Shown in pieces: positions 1-6,409 of a stretch of 19,035 nt of DNA. Below the pieces are notes generated by a model that was given only the letters and a program-made list of their open reading frames with translations, had not been told where the DNA came from and did not search any database. The DNA lies in the NCBI GenBank assembly GCA_964591255.1, contig CAZQAA010000157.1, positions 1 through 19,035 on the forward strand, in the 5' to 3' direction. A program made the position numbers and the translations under genes. This stretch comes from CAZQAA01 sp964591255. GTDB taxonomy: Bacteria; Desulfobacterota; DSM-4660; Desulfatiglandales; Desulfatiglandaceae. Each line of letters begins with the position of its first letter. The first letter of the stretch is position 1.

Positions 1-841
1 AGATCCTGCCGTATTCGAGTATCTCTCGCATATCTGTAAAGATTCCGACACTGCCTACTTCCTTGCCGTCTATTGTGATGATGGATGCAGAAAGGGTAAC
101 CGGTATCTCCTCACCGTTTTTGGCAGTAATAGTCATGCTGGTGGGATTAAGCTCCCCTGGGGGACCATAATCGGGACTCCGCATCTTTCTCATGTTTTCT
201 CTGCCCAGCCCCAAGTCATAGAAATAGCTCACATGTCCCTTATCGATGATTTCGTCTGCCGTGTAACCCGTGAGGCGTTCCATGGCTTCATTGAAGATAA
301 GGACATTACCCTTTGTATCCAGAAAGACGACTCCGTCTGCAGAGTTCTTGATGACATTCTCAAAAAATGTCTTGGATTTTTGTACCTCTTCCTGCAGTCT
401 GACCCTTTCGGTTATATCCCTTGAGGCCTCGACTATTTGAACTATTTTACCATGATCGTCTTGTATTGGTGAAGTATTGACTATTTCGAAGCGTTCCTCT
501 CCACTTGTTGCCTTATATTCCTGGGTGACGGTAACTATTCCATTTTTTGTTTTGACCTCTTCCATATAACAGGTTTTTCCGCATTTATGACATGGCCGAT
601 CAAGTCCATATCTTATCTCATAGCACTTTTTTCCTGTGAGATCCTTGTCTGATAGATTAAATTCTTTGAGAAAGGTCTTGTTCACCCTGTCAACGGTCAT
701 ATCAGGATTCACAACCATTATCCTGTATGGCAGAGAATCTAAAATAGTTTGAGTATGACGAATTTCCCTGTGGAGATTTTGCGGCGGTTTGACCGTGACA
801 GATGGCTTTTTTCCCATGGTGTTGGTATCTCCGTGCTTCAT
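1..841 (-). CDS. Double-PAS sensor protein, N-terminal part (truncated by window edge)
   Basis: I translated this by hand from the minus strand. The frame is open from an ATG at 841 to the window edge (280 codons), so the C-terminus and any output domain (histidine kinase, sigma-54 activator or cyclase) are missing. The first PAS domain covers about residues 25-145 and ends in the typical PAC signature EASRDITER. The second covers about 155-278, with NSADGVVFLDTKGNV at its start and LTGYTADEII following. The first PAS carries a cysteine cluster (CYEI, then PCHKC and a further Cys three residues on), a pattern I associate with PAS sensors of sulfate reducers; it may bind a metal or sense redox. 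There is a second in-frame ATG at 817 with GGAG about 11 bases upstream, so the true start may be 817. It begins 22 bases after the 81-residue gene and is probably cotranscribed with it. The PAS assignment is firm; the signal and output are unknown. Confidence 0.85.
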   Translation of the reverse strand, partial: MKHGDTNTMGKKPSVTVKPPQNLHREIRHTQTILDSLPYRIMVVNPDMTVDRVNKTFLKEFNLSDKDLTGKKCYEIRYGLDRPCHKCGKTCYMEEVKTKNGIVTVTQEYKATSGEERFEIVNTSPIQDDHGKIVQIVEASRDITERVRLQEEVQKSKTFFENVIKNSADGVVFLDTKGNVLIFNEAMERLTGYTADEIIDKGHVSYFYDLGLGRENMRKMRSPDYGPPGELNPTSMTITAKNGEEIPVTLSASIITIDGKEVGSVGIFTDMREILEYGRI

Positions 842-863
842 ATGATTTATGATGAAAGAATAC

Positions 864-1109
864 TCAACGCAGTCGATCAACCACTTTTTTTTCCAGATCT
901 TTAATGATAATTTTCAGGTTCCTGCTTGCCTTAATAGGTCCCGAGTTATTCCAGCCCTTTCCAAGGGCTTCATCCCTTTTTTCTCTAAATTGTTCAAGGG
1001 TTGTGGCCATGGACTCCCATATGAATAATTTTTGGAGAACGTGTCTTTCCGGGGCTGTCAGGTCGGTTTCGGTATCAAACGATTGGCCATTTTTTGTAGT
1101 GACTATCAT
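864..1109 (-). CDS. Small protein of unknown function (81 aa)
   Basis: An 81-residue hydrophilic protein with no signal peptide, membrane segment or cysteines. The N-terminal third reads like a short beta hairpin (VTTKNGQSFDTETDL). The rest is strongly helical and charged, with the segment LEQFREKRDEALGKGWNNSG and a C-terminal KDLEKKVVDRLR. I chose this strand over the equally long plus-strand ORF at 904-1149 because its composition is protein-like and it sits in line with the PAS gene downstream. It starts 38 bases after the terminator that ends the metF operon, so it either has its own weak promoter or receives read-through. I do not recognise the family. The pairing with a PAS sensor might suggest a regulatory accessory role, but that is only inference from position. 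Confidence 0.65.
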   Translation of the reverse strand: MIVTTKNGQSFDTETDLTAPERHVLQKLFIWESMATTLEQFREKRDEALGKGWNNSGPIKASRNLKIIIKDLEKKVVDRLR

Positions 1110-1147
1110 GGTGAGTATGTTAATAGATGAGATATTAAAAATTCAAT

Positions 1148-1190
1148 AAAAAAGCCCGGAAGAACATATATATTTCTTCCGGGCTTTTTT
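1148..1190 (-). terminator. Strong intrinsic terminator after metF, works in both directions
   Basis: Perfect 17-base inverted repeat: the arm at 1148-1164 (A6, GCCCGGAAGAA) pairs with 1174-1190, around a 9-base AT loop. Each arm's outer end gives a T6 tract on the appropriate strand. It lies 19 bases past the metF stop and before the 81-residue gene, so it ends the hdrA-mvhD-metV-metF transcript. Confidence 0.93.
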
Positions 1191-1209
1191 GTGTGAAAAT
1201 AGAACTTTT

Positions 1210-2142
1210 TTAAACTTGCGGCCTCGGAAGAACTCTTGCTATTTCAGCAATTTCGTGGACTCGGTGCTCCCATTCTATCGCCATAAGGTGAACCCCTGCC
1301 ACTCCCTCCATCTCTTTAAACTCTTCAATCTGCTCCACGGCAATTTTAATACCTTCCGAGGCAACTTTGCCTTTACCTGCACCTTTTAATCGTTTGATCA
1401 AGGATTCTGGGACATCCATACCTGGCACCTGTGTCGCCATATACCGTGCCATACCTACACTTTTCATGGGAGTGACCCCGGCCAAAATATAACACTTTTC
1501 GGTAAGTCCCATATCAACAGCACGTTTCATGAATTCCCTAAATCGATCCATATTGTAAATACATTGTGTTTGAATGAAATCCGCCCCTGCTGCTATTTTT
1601 TTTGCAAGACGGTGGACCCGGTAGTCGAACGGTTCGGCAAATGGATTTGAAGCCGCACCGATGAAAAGCTTAGGGGGTACATCAATATTTTCTCCATTTA
1701 AGAATCGTCCCTCATCCCTCATCTGTTTTACCATATTGATAAGCTGAATAGAATCAATATCAAATACATTTTTAGAGTCAGGGTGGTTGCCGAACCTTTG
1801 ATGATCACCGGACAGGCAAAGCATATTGCGGATACCATGGGCATATACCCCGAGGATGTCACTCTGCATTGCCAATCTGTTTCGATCCCGACATACCATT
1901 TGAAAATTAGGCTCCAGTCCTTCATTAACAAGGAGGATGGATGCCGCCCAGCTCGACATACGTACAACGGCGGTCTGATTGTCTGTTACATTTACGGCAT
2001 CTACACATCCCTTCAGGTGTTTTGCCTTTTCTTTGACATGCTCCAAATTTGCTCCCTGAGGAGGACCACATTCACCGGTAAAAGCGAAATGTCCTGCTTT
2101 TAATACTTTCTCCAAATTGCTTCCTGATTTGTAGTTGCTCAT
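1210..2142 (-). CDS. metF: Methylenetetrahydrofolate reductase, MetF family
   Basis: 310 residues, about the usual length for bacterial MetF. It forms a TIM barrel with non-covalent FAD and interconverts 5,10-methylene- and 5-methyl-tetrahydrofolate in the cytoplasm. Family landmarks are the N-terminal FTGECGPPQGA strand with the catalytic-type Glu, the VTDNQ segment, the NMLCLSGDHQ motif of the FAD site, PKLFIGAASNPFAEP, GADFIQTQCIYNMDRF and YILAGVTPMKSVGMARYM. It resembles the acetogen and sulfate-reducer form that lacks its own NAD(P)H site and takes electrons through MetV. It is the last gene of the operon: its ATG overlaps the metV stop by 4 bases (ATGA), which suggests translational coupling. 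With metV, mvhD and hdrA upstream and formate dehydrogenase divergent, it most likely serves the methyl branch of the Wood-Ljungdahl pathway rather than methionine synthesis alone. Confidence 0.95.
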   Translation of the reverse strand: MSNYKSGSNLEKVLKAGHFAFTGECGPPQGANLEHVKEKAKHLKGCVDAVNVTDNQTAVVRMSSWAASILLVNEGLEPNFQMVCRDRNRLAMQSDILGVYAHGIRNMLCLSGDHQRFGNHPDSKNVFDIDSIQLINMVKQMRDEGRFLNGENIDVPPKLFIGAASNPFAEPFDYRVHRLAKKIAAGADFIQTQCIYNMDRFREFMKRAVDMGLTEKCYILAGVTPMKSVGMARYMATQVPGMDVPESLIKRLKGAGKGKVASEGIKIAVEQIEEFKEMEGVAGVHLMAIEWEHRVHEIAEIARVLPRPQV

Positions 2143-2806
2143 TTTGCCAGTTCCTCCCTGATTGTTCTGCGCGGGCCGCCATCCCTTGCCGTAATCCAGC
2201 TTTTGGGGGGCCTGAATTCAAGGAGATCATCTAAACGCCCCTGTTCCATTTTTTTCCTGACAATAATATCCCAGATACAGTCAACATCGTTAGATATCTC
2301 GCATTTTCCATTGTTGGAGCCACCACACGGACCATTTTGAAGGCTCTTGGAGCATCTTGCTATGGGACATAGACCACCAAAATAGTGAACTATACACTGT
2401 CCACATCCAGCACACCTTTCAGACCAGATTCCATGTTCTACAGCCCCGCCCATAAATTTTGTATTTACTCCGGGAAAGATTTTTGCGTCAATATATCTTT
2501 CCGACAGGAACTGGGGGCCCACACCACATGCCAGGGAAATAACGCCGTCATATTCTCCAATGATATCCTTGAGTTCATCCACGTATTCTGGATCACACTG
2601 GCGTTCAAGGGTATGTTCAGACACCTTGATTTCATAATTATTTTTTTTGCTGCTATCCTTAATGTGGAAGCCAGAATCCCCACTTCCTTGGCACCTCCCA
2701 CATTACATACCGTGACACACCCCTTGCATCCCACAACAAGGATCCTGCCAAGGCCGTTAATCATATCAAGTAGTTCCTTAACTGGTTTTTGCTCAGCAAT
2801 AATCAT
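2139..2806 (-). CDS. metV: MetV, zinc/Fe-S subunit of methylenetetrahydrofolate reductase, interrupted by a -1 frame change
   Basis: MetV is the small subunit that binds MetF and passes electrons to its FAD. The reading frame is split. An ATG at 2806, with GAGAGG about 6 bases upstream, opens a frame encoding the N-terminal part (RILVVGCKGCVTVCNVGG with Cys 27, 30, 34, then EVGILASTLRIAAKK). The family continuation (NNYEIKVSEHTLERQCDPEYVDEL) lies in the -1 frame and runs to the stop at 2139. It includes SLACGVGPQFL, WSERCAGCGQC, CPIARCSKSLQNGPCGG and GKCEISND. The switch falls in A8 (2641-2648); re-reading one A after codon 55 restores a 222-residue protein of normal MetV length. Without the shift, translation runs on to a stop at 2465 with unrelated residues. 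The frame change could be programmed frameshifting, transcriptional slippage, a sequencing error in the homopolymer, or a recent mutation. All cysteine motifs downstream are intact, which argues against an old pseudogene. Confidence 0.88.
2641..2660 (-). promoter_or_regulatory. Candidate -1 slippery site in metV (A8 run with upstream SD-like sequence)
   Basis: Read on the minus strand, the zero-frame codons are GCA AAA AAA ATA, which makes a perfect A_AAA_AAA heptamer at 2648-2642. Slipping back one base gives AAT AAT TAT and joins the two halves of MetV exactly. An SD-like AAGGA at 2660-2656 lies 7 bases upstream of the heptamer. SD-like sequences stimulate -1 shifting in dnaX, though their optimum spacing there is somewhat longer. 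I see no clear stem-loop right after the site. The run is also suited to RNA polymerase slippage and is a typical place for indel errors. Confidence 0.45.
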
Positions 2807-2841
2807 TAGTTATACCTCTCAGAATAAATGGGGTTATATGT

Positions 2842-3249
2842 TTATTTCTGAAAAAGCGGCCCTAACTCCTGGGCCTTTCTGGTCATCTCATTTGCCGCCT
2901 CTATAAATTCATAGCCTTTTCCCGCATACAGGCTATATATTCCTATCCGTTCAGGTTCAATATCAATTTCCTCTAGAATTTTTTTGACCTGCTCCACCCT
3001 CTTTTTTGCCTTAAGGATACCAGTTATATACTTGCAGCTGTCTTCCTGGCATCCGGCAACATAAACAGCATCTGCCCCGGATTCAAAAGGTTTTAGTAGA
3101 TGCAGTGTCTCAATACGGCCAGTACATGGGATCTGGATTATCTTAATATTGTCCGGTATAGCTTTGCCCATGCCATTTGCCACACCGACCGCGGCTGATG
3201 CACAATTGGAGCAGCAAAATGCTATAATTTGAGGTTTAAAGTTATCCAT
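2842..3249 (-). CDS. mvhD: MvhD/FlpD-family Fe-S electron-transfer subunit
   Basis: 135 residues, the normal size of the methyl-viologen-reducing hydrogenase delta subunit, a small 2Fe-2S protein that docks to HdrA and feeds electrons to it. Visible landmarks are the N-terminal cysteine group at residues 12, 13 and 16 (AFCCSNC), PCTGRIE (Cys42), the VAGCQEDSCKY motif (Cys67, Cys72), and the C-terminal ERIGIYSLYAGKGYEFIEAANEMT helix region. The start is supported by AAGGAG about 8 bases before the ATG. It lies 89 bases after hdrA and 35 bases before metV. No hydrogenase genes are present, so here it probably links HdrA to another donor or to MetV/MetF, as proposed for acetogen MetFV-HdrABC-MvhD complexes. 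Confidence 0.9.
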   Translation of the reverse strand: MDNFKPQIIAFCCSNCASAAVGVANGMGKAIPDNIKIIQIPCTGRIETLHLLKPFESGADAVYVAGCQEDSCKYITGILKAKKRVEQVKKILEEIDIEPERIGIYSLYAGKGYEFIEAANEMTRKAQELGPLFQK

Positions 3250-3338
3250 AATCAGAGCTCCTTAAAGTTCGATAAAAATTTTCCAATTACAATTTACAAT
3301 CTGTTAAAATTTGATCTATGCTGTCATCACTCTGGTAA

Positions 3339-6077
3339 TTACTTAAGACTTAAAAGGATTGACGGCGCCTCGGCCAGCATATGGTCACTGCAAGTAGACA
3401 TTATAATGGCTTTTCCTGGACATTCGGCCACGCACATACCACAACCCTTGCATAGGGCGGGTTCAATATAGGCCGCACCCTTTTCGTGATCTATATAGGG
3501 AACTTCAAAAGGACATGTCCGCACGCAAGTACAACAAACTGCACATTTTTCAGGCAGCACCTCTGCCACAAATCCTCCCATTTGGAGTGTATCATTTTTC
3601 AGAATCTCCATTGCCTGGGCAGCAACGGCCTTTGCCTGAGAAATGCTCTCGTTCAGGTCTTTTGGATAGGCAGCAAGGCCGGTTATATAAACTCCCTGTC
3701 TCGTACTATCCATCGGTTTCATTTTTTCAGGCGATTCTGCAAAAAAACCATTCTTGTCAAGATTGACACCGAAAATATCAGCCAATTCATTGTTGCCTTT
3801 TCCAACAATGGCAGTTTGAAGAGAAATAAAGTCTGCCATAATGGAAACAGGTCTTCCCAAAACATGGTCTTTGACTGTGACTGTGATCTTGTCATTACTA
3901 TTACTTTTGACCACAGGTTTGTTTTCCACATCATATCTAATAAAGATTACCCCTTTTTCTCGTGCTTCTCTGTAGAGGTTTTCCCTCTCTCCGAATGTAC
4001 GTATTTCACGGTTGAGTATGTAAATATCCATATCAGGATTTTTGGTCTTAAGATCGATTGCCGCCTTTACGGCAAAGGTGCAGCAAAGGTTGCTGCAATA
4101 TGGACGCTCGGGTTCACGTGATCCTACGCACTGGATAAAAACGGCTGTTCCGGCATTATAAACACCGGAATCATTATCTGACATCTTTTTACTCAATTCT
4201 GACCAAAGATAGACATTCTTATTCTGCCCATAAAGATATTCTCCAGATCTGAAGATCTCGCCTCCTGGCGCCAGAACCGTGATCCCATGGGATACTTCCT
4301 CGGTTTTGCCATCTCTTTCCAAGACAGTAACAAAATTGCCGGCCACACCTTTGTTCGCCTTGATGTTCCCTCCGGTAATTACAGTAATATTTTTGTCCTC
4401 TTTTACAGAAGAGACAAGGTCTTTCAGGTAGGCTTTCACATCATTCCCCTGCCAGGTGCTACCCACATGCCGTCCGTGGCCACCCAGATCCTTATCCTTT
4501 TCCACAAGTGTTACAGGATATCCCTCTTTTGCCAAGGACAGAGAGCATTCAAGGCCTGAGACGCCTCCGCCTACAACCAGTGCCCGCTTCACGACAGAAA
4601 TATTTTTCAATGGGGGAGCGGAAACGACTGCTGCGCGCGAAACACCCATTCTGATGCGATCTTTTACCTGTTTTGATACCATCTCCGGTTCAATTGCCCG
4701 TAAGTCAACGGTTTCATAAAGGAATGGGTTCAGTGCAACCCTCCTAAGGGCCTCCTCAATAATGCTTTTATGTATGACCGGTGTGCAGCTTGCAAAGACC
4801 AGCCTGTTGGCCCCACTTTCCTTGAGGCCTTTAGTGAGGGTTTTAACGATATCGTCTTCCACCTGAATGACGGAGCTGACTCCCGGTATTTGCCGGGCAC
4901 TTTCTTCCACTGCTGTCCCAAGACCAGGTGCCATCTCATTGCATAGATGATAGGCCACAAGGATATTTGGTTCTTCTCCCCCCCTGTCTATAGGTTCTGG
5001 ATATTCTTTTGGGGTCTCAAAGGGCTTGGGGGCAAGGCATGAGGCTATTTCTGACACGGCTGCGCTGGCCTGAACAATGGACTGGCTTATATCACTTGGG
5101 CCGGCAAGTCCGCCACAGACAAAAACGCCAGGTAGATTTGTGGAAACGGGATTGAACGGCACCTTTTCAATAAACTGCGTCTCTTCTATATTGACACCTA
5201 TTTTTTTTGCCAGTTCAATCGCATCTCCTGAAGGTTTAATGCCCACAGACAGCACAACCATATCGAAAATTTCTTTCAAAGATTCACCACTGTCGTCGAC
5301 AAAGGTGATTTCGATATCTTCACTTCCGGGTACGGTATCAACGGTATGAACCCTGCTGCGTATAAGGCGAACATCCCCTTTGACGGCATCATTCAGATAG
5401 TCTTCGAACCCTTTTCCGTGGGTCCTCATATCCATATAGAATATGGTTGTTTCGATATCTTCATCGTATCTTTTGGTGTTGACGGCCTCTTTAAGCGCAT
5501 ACATGCAGCATACCGATGAGCAATATGGGGCATCGCAGCGGTTTATATCCCTTGAACCGACACACTGGAGCCATGCGATTTTTTCAGGTATCTTGCCGTC
5601 AGAGGGCCTTTTGGGTATCCCTTTTTCAGGTCCAAGAGGTTTTTGAAGCTGTTCATATTCCACACTTGTAATAACATTGGGGAGATGTCCATAAGAATAT
5701 GTTTCGTGACTCGTTGGATCGAATGGCTCGATACCCGCAGCCAATATGATTGCGCCCACTCTAAGTTCGTTGGTCCCTGTTTCTGTATTGATTGATACGT
5801 CAAATGCACCAAGAGATCCTGTGACAGACTCTACAGTCGTATTCAACATCACACTTATGTTTGGATCTTGCTCGCATGCGGCAACTCTGGGATCCAATTT
5901 ACAACACGCACACAAGGGATAAATCCTGTATAAATTAGGTATCATACCCCCTAATGAAGCCGTTCGTTCAATTAGATAAACTCCATATCCCGACTTGGAA
6001 AGGGAAAGGGCGGCCTGGATACCAGCAATGCCGCCACCTATAATCATAACTTTACCTTCTGGCTTGTCTTGACCCAT
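3339..6077 (-). CDS. hdrA: HdrA-like iron-sulfur flavoprotein with two FAD modules
   Basis: 912 residues, well above my recollection of about 650 for a methanogen HdrA, because the flavin module is present twice. Module 1 (about 1-350) begins with the Rossmann motif IIGGGIAG (12-19), a Cys-rich loop (Cys56, 58, 59, 68) and WLQCVGSRD followed by YCSSVCC (171-191). A middle segment at 370-490 (VFASCTPVIHK, NPFLYETVDLR) matches the part that precedes the flavin domain in canonical HdrA. Module 2 has VVGGGVSG (501-508) and a second QCVGSRE/YCSNLCC (649-666). The C-terminus carries a 2x[4Fe-4S] ferredoxin domain with Cys845/848/851/855 and 876/879/882/886. HdrA is the flavin hub that can bifurcate or confurcate electrons between NAD(P)H, ferredoxin and a partner. 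HdrB and HdrC genes are absent nearby. It is the first gene of the operon with mvhD-metV-metF; GGAG lies about 10 bases before the ATG. Confidence 0.93.
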   Translation of the reverse strand: MGQDKPEGKVMIIGGGIAGIQAALSLSKSGYGVYLIERTASLGGMIPNLYRIYPLCACCKLDPRVAACEQDPNISVMLNTTVESVTGSLGAFDVSINTETGTNELRVGAIILAAGIEPFDPTSHETYSYGHLPNVITSVEYEQLQKPLGPEKGIPKRPSDGKIPEKIAWLQCVGSRDINRCDAPYCSSVCCMYALKEAVNTKRYDEDIETTIFYMDMRTHGKGFEDYLNDAVKGDVRLIRSRVHTVDTVPGSEDIEITFVDDSGESLKEIFDMVVLSVGIKPSGDAIELAKKIGVNIEETQFIEKVPFNPVSTNLPGVFVCGGLAGPSDISQSIVQASAAVSEIASCLAPKPFETPKEYPEPIDRGGEEPNILVAYHLCNEMAPGLGTAVEESARQIPGVSSVIQVEDDIVKTLTKGLKESGANRLVFASCTPVIHKSIIEEALRRVALNPFLYETVDLRAIEPEMVSKQVKDRIRMGVSRAAVVSAPPLKNISVVKRALVVGGGVSGLECSLSLAKEGYPVTLVEKDKDLGGHGRHVGSTWQGNDVKAYLKDLVSSVKEDKNITVITGGNIKANKGVAGNFVTVLERDGKTEEVSHGITVLAPGGEIFRSGEYLYGQNKNVYLWSELSKKMSDNDSGVYNAGTAVFIQCVGSREPERPYCSNLCCTFAVKAAIDLKTKNPDMDIYILNREIRTFGERENLYREAREKGVIFIRYDVENKPVVKSNSNDKITVTVKDHVLGRPVSIMADFISLQTAIVGKGNNELADIFGVNLDKNGFFAESPEKMKPMDSTRQGVYITGLAAYPKDLNESISQAKAVAAQAMEILKNDTLQMGGFVAEVLPEKCAVCCTCVRTCPFEVPYIDHEKGAAYIEPALCKGCGMCVAECPGKAIIMSTCSDHMLAEAPSILLSLK

Positions 6078-6142
6078 AAGATTAGACTCCTAAATTCTCT
6101 CTATCTTTATTTTTATGATGAAAAAGATCTTTCTTAAAATTT

Positions 6143-6171
6143 AAAAAAAACGGGGTAATTATTTCCCGTTT
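6143..6171 (-). terminator. Terminator-like hairpin in the hdrA leader (possible attenuator)
   Basis: On the minus strand AAACGGG (6171-6165) pairs with CCCGTTT (6154-6148) around a 10-base AT-rich loop and runs into T8 at 6150-6143. It ends about 65 bases before the hdrA start and points towards hdrA, so transcripts starting further upstream would have to read through it. An upstream GGGG (about 6183-6186) could compete by pairing with the CCCC of the downstream arm. No known riboswitch is recognisable by eye. Confidence 0.6.
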
Positions 6172-6323
6172 GAGGCCTTTTTCCCCTGAAAATTTTATTA
6201 AACACCAATTTTTGCCACAGTATAGACTCTCGTGTCAAGGGAAAATATGAGATTTGTCAGGTAACAATGTCAGTTAGCCTCTCGGCATAACTATATTCCG
6301 GCTATCAATTTCTGAAAAAAGCT

Positions 6324-6352
6324 TTGAAAAAAAAAATCCATTTTTTTATACT
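6324..6352 (+). promoter_or_regulatory. Sigma-70-type promoter of fdhA
   Basis: TTGAAA at 6324-6329 and TATACT at 6347-6352 are separated by exactly 17 bases, mostly A and T tracts. This is the best promoter match in the intergenic region. It would start RNA near 6359, giving a leader of about 50 bases ahead of a strong SD (TAAGGAGG, 6398-6405). Confidence 0.65.
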
Positions 6353-6409
6353 CCGAACGCTGTCTCAGCCTGCACTAATTAATTTCATCCAGAAAGCTAA
6401 GGAGGAAAA

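Larger units (their letters stand above)
6078..6409. other. Divergent intergenic region between hdrA and fdhA
   Basis: This is 332 AT-rich bases with no convincing ORF. It holds a well-formed plus-strand promoter for fdhA (6324-6352), the fdhA ribosome site TAAGGAGG (6398-6405), a terminator-like hairpin on the hdrA leader side (6143-6171), and a minus-strand TTGACA (6233-6238) that lacks a good -10 at normal spacing. A weaker minus-strand pair (CTGACA, 18 bases, CATATT) lies around 6240-6275. The hdrA start point is therefore unclear. Confidence 0.6.

Noticed and set aside
904..1149. An 81-codon plus-strand frame opposite the small minus-strand protein
   Set aside because: It runs into the terminator stem and looks less protein-like (hydrophobic, no helix pattern) than the minus-strand frame.
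2385..2906. A 173-codon plus-strand frame across metV and mvhD
   Set aside because: It lies opposite well-recognised MetV cysteine motifs and has no recognisable domain or SD.
6219..6238. Minus-strand TTGACA and TATACT as the hdrA promoter
   Set aside because: The two hexamers are only 8 bases apart, so they cannot be the -35 and -10 of the same promoter.
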